NCBI GenBank assembly: GCA_041689935.1
Contig: JBDNFI010000065.1
Coordinates: 1-63,141 of the forward strand
Direction: 5' to 3'
Length of the DNA stretch: 63,141 nucleotides
Source: CAXBDP01 sp041689935
GTDB lineage: Bacteria > Bacteroidota > Bacteroidia > Cytophagales > Cyclobacteriaceae
Below, piece after piece: positions 25,444 through 34,284 of this stretch. The translations under genes were made by a program, and so were the position numbers. Each line of letters starts with the position of its first letter. Positions within the stretch are counted from its first letter, which is position 1. The notes under the pieces are model-generated. The model did no database searches and was not told the DNA's origin. It saw nothing but the letters and a program-made list of their open reading frames with translations.

Positions 25444-26679
25444 ATGCGAAAATTATCTACTTTTTTGAGTTTTGCGGCAATTGCATTTGCTGCAATAAGA
25501 TGTCAGCCTTCGGAAGATATTGAGCCAAATATTCCTGAATTATCCCCACTTCAAAGAATCGAACTGAATACAGTACAAGGAGGAAATGATTTCTCCTTTG
25601 AATTATTCAATAGAGTAGTGCAATCAGAGCCAAATAATACCAATGTTTTCATTTCTCCATTCAGCGTTTCCATGGCTTTGGCTATGACAAGCAATGGAGC
25701 TAATGCAGAATTGAGAGCTAAAATGGCAGCAATTTTGGGTTTTCCAGATTTGAGCCAAGCGGAGGTAAATAGTGCCTACAAAAGCTTAGAAAATAGAGTA
25801 AAGCAAATGGATAATAGAGTTCGTTTCGATAACGCAAATGCTGTTTGGTATAGAAATGGACTGGTGGTTAAGAATAGCTTTAAAGAAGCTGTTTTCGATT
25901 ATTATAATGCGGCGGTGATGGGTGAAGATTTTCAAAACCCACAAACAGTGAATAAAATTAATAACTGGGTAAGTAATAAAACACAAGGGAAAATTCCTTC
26001 GATTATCGATCAAATCAACCCTGAACATGTAATGTTTCTGATCAATGCTCTTTATTTTAAGGCAGATTGGAAAGTGCCATTTGATGAGAAGGAAACGCAA
26101 AATAGAGAATTTCAATTAGCCTCTAGCGAAACTATTCAAGTGCCTACGATGAAGACCAAAAGCGCTAAATACCGTTATTTATCCCATCAAGAGGTGGAGT
26201 TGGTGGATATCCCGTATGGAAATGGGCAGTTTTCAATGACCGTACTAATGCCGAATGCTGGTGTCAGCTTAAATAGTTTTACTGAGAGCTTAAGTATTAA
26301 TGCCTTAAATAATTGGCTCAATGCGGCTGCTGAAGTTGGGTATGAGTTGTATTTGCCAAAATTCAAGGTAGTATATGAAATATCCTTAAATGATGTCCTT
26401 ACGGAAATGGGATTGGGGAAGGCATTTAGTGGTAGAAATGGAGGCTTCTCTGAAATTTTTGAAGATGATAATCTTTATATTATAAATGAGGTGAAGCATA
26501 AAACTTTTGTAGAGGTAAATGAGCAAGGAACGGAAGCTGCTGCCGTTACATCAGTGGGAGTAGGTGTAACATCCCTCCCGCCATCGGTTAGGGTAAATAG
26601 ACCCTTTGTATATGTAATTAGAGAAAAACACACGGATGCCATTCTTTTTATTGGTAAGATGGAGAATCCGCTTTTATAA
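25444..26679 (+). CDS. Serpin-family protease inhibitor, exported
   Basis: A 411-residue serpin. The hydrophobic N-terminus ends in Ile-Arg-Cys20; Arg before Cys is atypical for a lipobox, so lipidation is uncertain. Family segments include Phe-Ile-Ser-Pro-Phe-Ser-Val-Ser-Met-Ala-Leu-Ala, Leu-Ile-Asn-Ala-Leu-Tyr-Phe-Lys-Ala-Asp-Trp and the hinge Glu360-Gln-Gly-Thr-Glu-Ala-Ala-Ala. Aligning the hinge with alpha-1-antitrypsin places the scissile bond at Thr376-Ser377. The alanine-rich hinge suggests an inhibitory serpin. Targets may be host, competitor or self proteases. It lies 51 bases after nuoD, followed by a terminator. Confidence 0.93.
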   Translation: MRKLSTFLSFAAIAFAAIRCQPSEDIEPNIPELSPLQRIELNTVQGGNDFSFELFNRVVQSEPNNTNVFISPFSVSMALAMTSNGANAELRAKMAAILGFPDLSQAEVNSAYKSLENRVKQMDNRVRFDNANAVWYRNGLVVKNSFKEAVFDYYNAAVMGEDFQNPQTVNKINNWVSNKTQGKIPSIIDQINPEHVMFLINALYFKADWKVPFDEKETQNREFQLASSETIQVPTMKTKSAKYRYLSHQEVELVDIPYGNGQFSMTVLMPNAGVSLNSFTESLSINALNNWLNAAAEVGYELYLPKFKVVYEISLNDVLTEMGLGKAFSGRNGGFSEIFEDDNLYIINEVKHKTFVEVNEQGTEAAAVTSVGVGVTSLPPSVRVNRPFVYVIREKHTDAILFIGKMENPLL

Positions 26680-26710
26680 TATGACAACCAACCAATAATC
26701 ACAGGATCGA

Positions 26711-26741
26711 AAACGGAGGATTAGACCACCTCCGTTTTTTT
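26711..26741 (+). terminator. Terminator after the serpin gene
   Basis: AAACGGAGG (26711-26719) pairs with CCTCCGTTT (26729-26737), a 9-bp stem followed by a T run. Confidence 0.85.
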
Positions 26742-26945
26742 ATGCCGGTTCCAGAGAGTGTATTTTTAGGGTTTTTTTCAGAGCAGCTTAACTAGATAAT
26801 TCTGATTTTTACTGAGATATTTGAGTTATGATTTTAGAGTTTACTTATCACTAGGATGTTGATGCGAACTCATTTTTTATATTCTGTTTACAGATAATTA
26901 AAATTTCTAAATGATTTTTGGTTTCACGTTGCCTTAATTTTTACG

Positions 26946-28007
26946 ATGAAAACCTTCCTTTATCTAACAATATTTATCTCAGTTCTTTGTGTTTTTGGAT
27001 GTGGTTCCAACTCAGATTTAAATAATCAAGTTGAAATAGACCTAAGGAATACACCTATTGATAAACTGGACTTTGATACCTCAAACGGTGTATTTTCAAA
27101 GCATGACTTTATTTTCCCAATTAAGGCTATACAGGATTCTAAAGGGAATCTATATGTATGGGATATGGGATTTGGTAAAGTTTATAATGTAACTACTGAT
27201 AGCCTTTACATGATTGGTAATTCAGGGTTGGGGCCAGGTGAATATGTTGAAGTAAATGAGCTTAGCTTCGATGAAATAAATCAAGAGATAATCATCCACG
27301 ATATAGAGCAGGCAAAATTACTTTTCTTCGATGAGGAATTTAATTTCTCAAAGGAAGTATCAATGCCAATTTACTTTGAGCAGATTCAGCGTTTAAAAAA
27401 TGGAGATTTTGGGTTATACACTTCGAGTGATAATTTAATTGGCGGTATTTTAAACATGCACAATTTCGTGGTGACCGACAGTTCATTTTCATCTATCAAG
27501 CATTCTATGATATCTTACAATGATACGCTAAATAGTATAGAATTGGGGAAACACTATTTTGAAGAAATTGGCGAGGAAATATTTTTACTTTATCCTTTTG
27601 ATGAGAGAATCTACGTGCTAGACGAGGATTCTTATGCTTTGAATAAAGCTATAAATCTAAGGTTTTCCTCCTTGCAAGGTATGGCGCGCTATAATGACAT
27701 AGCTGAACTTGAAGAGCTTTATGATTTAGTATTTGATGAGGAAAGTCAATTTAAAGGGCTTCCATTTAATATTTATCACAGCGAAAACTACCTTATGTTT
27801 CAATTTATGAATTCCACAAAAAGAGCATTTGGGCTAATCGATTTAACTGATTTCACAACAAAGCTATTTCAGTTTAATGGAGATTCAGCTTTCTATCCAG
27901 ATTTTGTTTTGGGCGTATACCAAGATCAATTTTTGGTGAGAGTGCCAGTTGAGGATAGGTACGGTCTATATTTATTAGATCCAGCCGCCTATTTTAATCA
28001 AAATTAG
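26946..28007 (+). CDS. 6-bladed beta-propeller lipoprotein (solitary)
   Basis: A 353-residue lipoprotein; Cys19 follows Val-Phe-Gly. Propeller blades are visible as repeated Asp-Ser-Lys-Gly-Asn-Leu-Tyr-Val-Trp-Asp and Glu-Ile-Ile-Ile-His-Asp type strands, and Gly-Leu-Gly-Pro-Gly-Glu-Tyr near residue 98 is typical of the Bacteroidota 6-bladed propeller family. It resembles the lipoproteins at 713 and 38708, but no cysteine-rich peptide is encoded in the 200 bases upstream. Its 3' end overlaps that of the convergent gene by four bases. Function unknown. Confidence 0.7.
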   Translation: MKTFLYLTIFISVLCVFGCGSNSDLNNQVEIDLRNTPIDKLDFDTSNGVFSKHDFIFPIKAIQDSKGNLYVWDMGFGKVYNVTTDSLYMIGNSGLGPGEYVEVNELSFDEINQEIIIHDIEQAKLLFFDEEFNFSKEVSMPIYFEQIQRLKNGDFGLYTSSDNLIGGILNMHNFVVTDSSFSSIKHSMISYNDTLNSIELGKHYFEEIGEEIFLLYPFDERIYVLDEDSYALNKAINLRFSSLQGMARYNDIAELEELYDLVFDEESQFKGLPFNIYHSENYLMFQFMNSTKRAFGLIDLTDFTTKLFQFNGDSAFYPDFVLGVYQDQFLVRVPVEDRYGLYLLDPAAYFNQN

Positions 28008-28738
28008 ATGATCCTCAAACTATTTTCTCTTACAAATACCTCCTGATCTTTCCAGCGGATTCTTACCCATACATCTTTTTTTCCAAGCACAGCAACCTTG
28101 TGGCCTTTGCCGATGCCTTCAATCATATCGCTACCTACGCTAGGGCCTTTCATGGCCATGGCGTACTCTGCCTGTATAATTGCTTGCTTGGCGATACCTA
28201 CCTTATTAAAGACAATCGCAGAGAGTACTAAGAATATCACTACACCGGCAAAGAGTGGAGCAGGTTTTTCATTGAATGTTCTCTGACGATAAATAAATAT
28301 AGATAGCAGGAAAATAGCGATGGCAAATAATACCATAGCGATTTCAATATGGTAGCGGCTGTAGAAATCTATAAAAAGATTGGTGTCACTCGTCTCGTAT
28401 CCTCGAAGGTTATATTCTTGCGCTAATTCAGAAATTTTTAGAAGAGCGGCTTGGTCCCGACTTACTTTTTGGTAGTTTTCGAGGTAAAATAGAGCCTCCG
28501 CGGGCTCATCCATACCCTCACTTATGAAGGCCATTTTCAAAAGCATGGCAGGGCTTTGAAGTTTTTTCTCAAAAAATAGCTGCTCATAAATCGCCAAAGA
28601 TTCGGTGTATTTTTTCGCAACAAAAAGGGAATCAGCCTGTTTGATTAAAGCGCTATTATCCTGTGAAACGGCAGTGTAATTGGCTGACAGAATAAAGATG
28701 AAAAAGAATGTGAATAATTTGAATTTGTAGCTTTGCAT
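28004..28738 (-). CDS. BatE-like TPR / SH3-domain membrane protein
   Basis: A 244-residue protein. A signal or anchor segment spans residues 7-25 and TPR-like helices run from 28 to about 115 (Ala-Asp-Ser-Leu-Phe-Val-Ala-Lys-Lys-Tyr-Thr-Glu-Ser-Leu). Two transmembrane segments (about 132-150 and 160-178) are followed by an SH3-like tail (Lys-Val-Ala-Val-Leu-Gly-Lys-Lys-Asp-Val-Trp-Val-Arg-Ile). The arrangement matches the BatE proteins of Bacteroidota Bat operons, but no other bat gene is adjacent, so the label is tentative. Confidence 0.6.
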   Translation of the reverse strand: MQSYKFKLFTFFFIFILSANYTAVSQDNSALIKQADSLFVAKKYTESLAIYEQLFFEKKLQSPAMLLKMAFISEGMDEPAEALFYLENYQKVSRDQAALLKISELAQEYNLRGYETSDTNLFIDFYSRYHIEIAMVLFAIAIFLLSIFIYRQRTFNEKPAPLFAGVVIFLVLSAIVFNKVGIAKQAIIQAEYAMAMKGPSVGSDMIEGIGKGHKVAVLGKKDVWVRIRWKDQEVFVRENSLRII

Positions 28739-28762
28739 TTTGAATGGTAAGGTTTACCTTTG
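28732..28762 (+). promoter_or_regulatory. Promoter of tRNA-Lys
   Basis: TTTG (28732-28735), a 19-base spacer and TACCTTTG (28755-28762) match the Bacteroidota consensus fully. It overlaps the first codons of the divergent BatE-like gene and lies 45 bases before the tRNA. Confidence 0.8.
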
Positions 28763-28807
28763 CAACCGCAATTAAGGAAAACGCCTTTAATAAAACAAAG
28801 TAAAAAT

Positions 28808-28880
28808 GATTCTGTAGCTCAGCTGGTAGAGCAATACACTTTTAATGTATGGGTCCTGGGTTCGAGCCCCAGCGGGATCA
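28808..28880 (+). tRNA. tRNA-Lys (anticodon TTT)
   Basis: A complete 73-base cloverleaf. The acceptor GATTCTG pairs with CGGGATC (two G-U pairs); the D stem is GCTC/GAGC, the anticodon stem ATACA/TGTAT with loop CTTTTAA, and the T stem CTGGG/CCCAG with loop TTCGAGC; the discriminator base is A. CCA is not encoded. It is followed directly by an intrinsic terminator, so it is a single-tRNA unit. Confidence 0.97.
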
Positions 28881-28883
28881 CAC

Positions 28884-28911
28884 AAGGCGCTAAAAATAGC
28901 GCCTTTTTTTT
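28884..28911 (+). terminator. Terminator after tRNA-Lys
   Basis: An AAGGCGCTA / TAGCGCCTT stem with a 4-base loop is followed by a run of T. Confidence 0.85.
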
Positions 28912-29257
28912 ATGCCTTCTTTTTCAAGGCTTTGAGTGGCTACTAGTATTACACCGCCACATCACCACCATTTGGGCCAATTGCTGAGTATTGCGAATAT
29001 TATTCTCTCTCATCCTCTTCTATATTTTGGGCTTAAAACTTTGGGAATTATATATCAGAAATATGCCCAACGCCTAAAAGGGATATTGTAACAAGGCATA
29101 CAACTCATTTTCAGGAAACATTTTGATTGAAAGTCCGCATAAAATATGTAAGTTAATTGCCAATAAAGGAGTAGCCTCTTCCGATCAAATTGATAGTGAA
29201 AAGTTAGCATCTATATCTTTGGTGGAGAGGGTTGATGAAACTGAAATAAATGATATG
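28912..29257. other. Intergenic stretch before sbcD
   Basis: No gene, RNA or repeat is recognised. An open frame from TTG 29123 runs in frame into sbcD, but its first 44 codons look unlike the family and are best treated as leader sequence. Confidence 0.5.
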
Positions 29258-30502
29258 ATGCGAATTTTACATACTGCTGATTGGCATATTGGTCAGCTCT
29301 TCCATGAATATGACCGTACCTATGAGCATCAGCAATTTCTGAATTGGCTTTTGGAAACTTTGGTGGCAGAGCAAATAGATGTTTTATTAATTAGTGGTGA
29401 TATATTTGACTTATCTAATCCTTCAGCAGCATCTGTAAAGATGTTTTATTCTTTTCTAAATCAATCAGTAAAGCAAAATCCAGATCTGCAAATTGTTGTT
29501 ACAGCTGGTAATCATGATTCTGCCTCCCGGTTGGAATCACCTAAACCGCTGTTAGAATCTTCAAATATCCATATTGTGGGGCTTGTCGAAAAGAATCAGC
29601 ATGGCGATATTGATTACAGCAAAATTACTATACCACTAATCGATAAAGAGGGAAATCCAAAAATATGGTGTATGGCCGTGCCCTATTTGCGAATGGGTGA
29701 TTATCCCTCGGTTCCAGATTCCTCCAATCCGTATGCGGAGGGTGTAGCCGCATTTTATAGGGAGGCTTATGAGTATGCCGCATCGAATAAATTGGCAGGC
29801 CAAGCCATTATTGCTATGGGACACTTGCACGCTCAGCAAGCAGAGGTTGGCGATATCGATAAGACAGAAAGATTGATAATGGGTGGTGTGGAATGTATTT
29901 CAGCAGCTTCCTTTGATCATAATATTCGGTATGTAGCGTTGGGGCATATTCATAAAGCCCAACGCATTGGAGGGAAGGAGCATATTCGATATTCTGGTAG
30001 CCCCCTGCCAATGTCTTTTTCAGAGACCAATTATATGCATCAGGTTATTGTGATTGACATTGCAGACGATGAAATTAAAGAGCTTAAAATTCTCAAAATT
30101 CCAGTTTCAATTCCACTTCGAAGGATTCCTGTCGTACATAGTTCACTGTCAGAAATCCTTCGCTCATTAGCACAATTAGCACCTTTTGAAGGAGAGATAC
30201 ATAAAGCTCCTTATTTGGAAATGAGGGTATTGCTGGATGGACCTGAACCTGGCCTCAGGCACAAAATAGAAACCGCACTTCATGGTAAAAACGTCAGATT
30301 GGCAAAGATTGATGTACGCTACAACACTTCTGTATTAAAACCTGATCAAAATACGATGATGAATCCAGAGCAGCTTAATGAGCTAAAACCACTGGAAGTA
30401 CTGCATAAAGTATATCAAAGTAAATATAACAATCCCATTCCCGAAGGTCTGCAGAAGCTTTTTCAACAGGTTACAGAGGAAGTAAACGAATCGGAAGTAT
30501 AA
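29258..30502 (+). CDS. sbcD: Exonuclease SbcCD subunit D
   Basis: A 414-residue Mre11-type nuclease that works with SbcC on hairpins, palindromes and blocked DNA ends. ATG 29258 (or the adjacent ATG 29255) gives the canonical start Met-Arg-Ile-Leu-His-Thr-Ala-Asp-Trp-His-Ile-Gly. Phosphoesterase motifs Gly-Asp-Ile-Phe-Asp, Ala-Gly-Asn-His-Asp-Ser, Gly-His-Leu-His-Ala and Gly-His-Ile-His-Lys follow in order. sbcC starts two bases after the stop. Confidence 0.95.
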   Translation: MRILHTADWHIGQLFHEYDRTYEHQQFLNWLLETLVAEQIDVLLISGDIFDLSNPSAASVKMFYSFLNQSVKQNPDLQIVVTAGNHDSASRLESPKPLLESSNIHIVGLVEKNQHGDIDYSKITIPLIDKEGNPKIWCMAVPYLRMGDYPSVPDSSNPYAEGVAAFYREAYEYAASNKLAGQAIIAMGHLHAQQAEVGDIDKTERLIMGGVECISAASFDHNIRYVALGHIHKAQRIGGKEHIRYSGSPLPMSFSETNYMHQVIVIDIADDEIKELKILKIPVSIPLRRIPVVHSSLSEILRSLAQLAPFEGEIHKAPYLEMRVLLDGPEPGLRHKIETALHGKNVRLAKIDVRYNTSVLKPDQNTMMNPEQLNELKPLEVLHKVYQSKYNNPIPEGLQKLFQQVTEEVNESEV

Positions 30503-30504
30503 GC

Positions 30505-33500
30505 ATGAAGATACAAGCCATACGCATTCAGAATTTAGCCTCCCTAGACGGCCACACAGAGATTGATTTTAGTGTAGAACCGCTTAGTTCCGCAGGCATC
30601 TTTGCTATTACGGGCCCTACTGGCGCAGGGAAATCAACTGTATTGGATGCTTTATGCCTTGCCCTTTATGCTAGAACGCCTCGGTACCGGCTGGCGGAGA
30701 ATGGTGTAGACATTACCGATGTACTGGGAAGTACCATCAAACAGGATGATGTGCGGGGAATTCTAAGAGATGGCACATCCAATGGCTATGCCGAAGTAGA
30801 TTTTGTAGGGATTGACGGACAGTATTATAGAGCAAACTGGAGTGTAAGAAGAGCAAGGAATAAAGCGGATGGGAACCTGCAAGCGTATGAGATGTCTTTG
30901 AAAAACATCACGACCCATCTAGATATACCCGGTAGAAAAACTGAACTTTTAGCTGAAATAGAGCGATTAGTCGGGTTAAATTTTGAACAATTTACTCGCT
31001 CTGTTTTATTGGCACAAGGAGATTTTACAGCTTTCCTGAAAGCGGGAAAAGATGAAAAATCGTCACTTTTAGAAAAATTGACTGGGACGTATATTTATTC
31101 TGAAATTTCTAAAAAGGTATTTGAGCACCATAGGGAAGAGCAACATCAGCTCAGAGAACTGAATGTGAAGCGGGAGGGAATAGCCATCCTGACCACAGCA
31201 GAGTTAAGTGCTTTACAAGAGCGAGAGCAGGTCTTAAATGCGGCAATAATAATTGCCGATGGGCAAGTCACCGAACTAAACAAAGAGCTGAGCTGGCATA
31301 GGCAGTGGTTGATATTTCAGGAAAGTGTCCAGTCTGCTACGGAAGACTATCAGCAGGCTAGTAACACGAAAAATGAAGCGAAAGATCGGGAGCAGCAATT
31401 CGAGCAAATAGGTCGTATCCAAGCTGCTCGAAGCATTATTGATGCGCTGCAAACTACGCAGGAGCTAATTACGACGAAGTCTAAACTGGCGGAGGCTCTT
31501 TCTATGCGCTTGATTTCATTGGAAGAGCGCAAAGGAATAGCTGATGCGACTTTTGAGCAAGCTAGGGAGATAGTGAATGGTAGATTGAAGGAAGAAGAGC
31601 AAGCTCAGCCTTTGCTAAATGCGGCAAAGGCACTTGATGTAAAACTTAGCGAAAAAGCAGAGCAGATAACACAAGCAAAGGAAGATTTTGCTCTTGTATG
31701 TGAAAAAGAAACAAGACAAAAAGCACAATTTTCTGAAGTTCAAACGGAGCTGGAAGCTGCTGAAAAGGAAATCAAAGAATTAAGTGACTGGAAAACTATA
31801 AACAAGTTGCGCCAGCCCATTGCCGAGCAGGAGAGCCTGATTCTATCAAAGTTGAATGATGCTAAAGGACTTTTGGAAAACCTACAAAGCCTCACCTCCC
31901 GCTTTCATACGGTTGAGAATACTATTTCAACACAAAAACAGCAAAAGAAAACCTTAGAAGATCAGCGGAGCACTTTTGAAACTTCATTGGAGCGAAAGAA
32001 AGCGGAATGGCAATCTTTAAACGATGCCTTATTAGTCATTTCCATTCAAGAAATTGAAAATGAAAAGTCTGCGTTAGACACATCCATTGGAGATTTAATA
32101 GAGGCAAGCGCACATTGGAAATTACTGTATCAAGCCAAAAATGAAGAACGTGCCCTGCAACAATCCCTAGAGAAAAATTCAGACGGGCTAAAGCAAAGCA
32201 CCAGCCAATTGGCAGAAATCGAAAAGCTTCTGACCATGGCAAAATCAGAAAAAGAAGCTTCTTCAAAAATGCTTGAAAGGGCAAAATTGGTGGCAGCAGA
32301 AAGTGTGGAAAAACTCCGCAATCAATTAGTGCCTGAGGAGCCTTGCCCTGTTTGCGGGAGCACCCACCATCCCTATGCTGCCCATCATCCAGCTCTTGAC
32401 CTTGTGCTCTCGCAACTGCAAGCCGAACATGAGCAAATTGAAGACGAATATATACAGCAGCAGAATTCCCATTCAAGTCTGGCGCAACGCTGCATTGAAT
32501 TAAAAAGGGTAATTTCAGAAGGAGAAGAAAAATCGACGATTACTGAGAAATCGTTACAGGAACTTGAGTCAGCATGGTCGAAATTTCAGGTTTCTGAGAA
32601 GTGTAATGAGCGGCCTTTTGAGGAAAGAAGCGATTGGTTACAACAACACTTGCAGCAATTGAAATCGAGACAGCAGCTATTGCAGGGGCAAATCCAATCT
32701 TTCAGAGAACAAAAGGGACTATTGGATACACTTAAGGCACAACTTGAAGAGTTGAATAAGCAATTTGCTGAGGTAGATAACCAAATTAAAGATGCTGAAA
32801 GGCTTTTGAAATCCTTGACAGAACAACAAACCAAGGATACTGAAGAGCAACTGATGGCACGCAAAAAGCTAGACGCTGTTGCACAAACGGTAGCTATTTA
32901 TTTTTCGAATGAAGAATGGTTTGAAAATTGGAAAACCAATCCAGAAGGGTTTGAAACCCGTATTCGGGAATTTGCCCAAGAATGGAAAACCAATGTAGCA
33001 CAGCTAGAGGAGCATACTCGTAACCAAACCACGCTCACTGAAAAAAGAAAAGGGCTAAGAGAGCTGCTCAAAAACACCCAAGAAGAAGTACAGATTGGTG
33101 AAGAAAAGCTAGCTAACTTTCAAAGCCAGAATGAAAAGTTGAACGATGAGCGAATGGCTCTTTTTCAAGGTGTTGCGGTGGCTAGGGTGGAGGCAAAGCT
33201 GAAGGAGGCGATTGAGTTGGCAAAAAAGACTTTGGAGGCGCAGAGAGAAATAGCAAGTGAAATACATGCGGAAATTACCCGAAATCAGGCTCAACACGAG
33301 CAGTTTGATGTAGATATAAACGGCTTGTCTAGTCGGGAATTAGCTTTGAATAAGCAACTCAAAGATTGGATAAGCAAGCATAATCTACAACACCAAACCG
33401 AACTTACCGAGGCGAAACTCGTCGAACTTTTGGCTTATGGCCAAGATTGGATAGAATCAGAAAGGACTCGTTTGAGGGCGGTAGATGATGTTCTAATGCA

Positions 33501-34236
33501 AGCCAAATCTATTTTGGAAGAGCGAGATAAAGCTTTGACCACTCATGCCGAGCAGCGACTTTCAGCTAGAACATTGGAGGAATTAACTATATTACTCTCC
33601 GATGCGCAGGAATTATTGAAGCAGCATTCTCAAGAGGCTAGTGAAATTGGTTTTAAGGTAAGCAACGACAAGCTGAATAAGCAACGCATCGGCACACTGT
33701 TGCAGGCTATTGAAAAACAGGATGCATTGGTGGAAAATTGGGCGAAGCTCAATGAAGTAATTGGCTCTGCAGATGGTAAAAAATTCCGCCAGATTGCACA
33801 GGAATATACGTTGGATGCGCTGTTAAGCTATGCTAATGTTCATTTAGAAATGCTGAGTAAACGTTATGTGCTGCAACGAATTCCCAATTCCTTGGGGTTG
33901 CAGGTCATTGACCAAGACATGGGGGATGAAGTGCGTACGGTGTATTCACTTTCAGGCGGTGAATCTTTTTTGGTTTCGCTAGCATTGGCGCTAGGCTTGG
34001 CATCATTGTCTACCAGTCGCATGAAGGTGGAATCCTTATTTATTGATGAAGGATTTGGCTCACTTGATCCAACTACACTCAATATGGCTATGGATGCGCT
34101 GGAGCGATTACATAATCAAGGCCGCAAGGTGGGCGTAATCTCTCATGTACAGGAAATGACGGAAAGGATTCCGGTGCAGATTAAAGTAAGCAAACAACAC
34201 AGTGGGCGGAGTAAGGTGGAGGTGATTGGTTTTTGA
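30505..34236 (+). CDS. sbcC: Exonuclease SbcCD subunit C (SMC-like ATPase)
   Basis: A 1243-residue Rad50-type ATPase. Walker A Gly-Pro-Thr-Gly-Ala-Gly-Lys-Ser-Thr is at 37-45. Long coiled coils (about 190-600 and 640-1090) flank the zinc hook Cys614-Pro-Val-Cys617. The signature Leu-Ser-Gly-Gly-Glu-Ser and Walker B Leu-Phe-Ile-Asp-Glu-Gly-Phe-Gly-Ser-Leu-Asp (about 1176-1190) close the head domain. Length and domain order are normal. It forms an operon with sbcD. Confidence 0.96.
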   Translation: MKIQAIRIQNLASLDGHTEIDFSVEPLSSAGIFAITGPTGAGKSTVLDALCLALYARTPRYRLAENGVDITDVLGSTIKQDDVRGILRDGTSNGYAEVDFVGIDGQYYRANWSVRRARNKADGNLQAYEMSLKNITTHLDIPGRKTELLAEIERLVGLNFEQFTRSVLLAQGDFTAFLKAGKDEKSSLLEKLTGTYIYSEISKKVFEHHREEQHQLRELNVKREGIAILTTAELSALQEREQVLNAAIIIADGQVTELNKELSWHRQWLIFQESVQSATEDYQQASNTKNEAKDREQQFEQIGRIQAARSIIDALQTTQELITTKSKLAEALSMRLISLEERKGIADATFEQAREIVNGRLKEEEQAQPLLNAAKALDVKLSEKAEQITQAKEDFALVCEKETRQKAQFSEVQTELEAAEKEIKELSDWKTINKLRQPIAEQESLILSKLNDAKGLLENLQSLTSRFHTVENTISTQKQQKKTLEDQRSTFETSLERKKAEWQSLNDALLVISIQEIENEKSALDTSIGDLIEASAHWKLLYQAKNEERALQQSLEKNSDGLKQSTSQLAEIEKLLTMAKSEKEASSKMLERAKLVAAESVEKLRNQLVPEEPCPVCGSTHHPYAAHHPALDLVLSQLQAEHEQIEDEYIQQQNSHSSLAQRCIELKRVISEGEEKSTITEKSLQELESAWSKFQVSEKCNERPFEERSDWLQQHLQQLKSRQQLLQGQIQSFREQKGLLDTLKAQLEELNKQFAEVDNQIKDAERLLKSLTEQQTKDTEEQLMARKKLDAVAQTVAIYFSNEEWFENWKTNPEGFETRIREFAQEWKTNVAQLEEHTRNQTTLTEKRKGLRELLKNTQEEVQIGEEKLANFQSQNEKLNDERMALFQGVAVARVEAKLKEAIELAKKTLEAQREIASEIHAEITRNQAQHEQFDVDINGLSSRELALNKQLKDWISKHNLQHQTELTEAKLVELLAYGQDWIESERTRLRAVDDVLMQAKSILEERDKALTTHAEQRLSARTLEELTILLSDAQELLKQHSQEASEIGFKVSNDKLNKQRIGTLLQAIEKQDALVENWAKLNEVIGSADGKKFRQIAQEYTLDALLSYANVHLEMLSKRYVLQRIPNSLGLQVIDQDMGDEVRTVYSLSGGESFLVSLALALGLASLSTSRMKVESLFIDEGFGSLDPTTLNMAMDALERLHNQGRKVGVISHVQEMTERIPVQIKVSKQHSGRSKVEVIGF

Positions 34237-34284
34237 ATAAAAATTAAAAGTGTTTTTAGTTCAAAATCAGTCTTTTCCAAACCC

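Noticed and set aside
28760..28987. Open frame running through tRNA-Lys
   Set aside because: It crosses the tRNA and its terminator, so it cannot be a gene.
29123..29257. N-terminal extension of SbcD from TTG 29123
   Set aside because: The canonical family start at 29258 makes the extra 45 residues unnecessary and unlike any SbcD.
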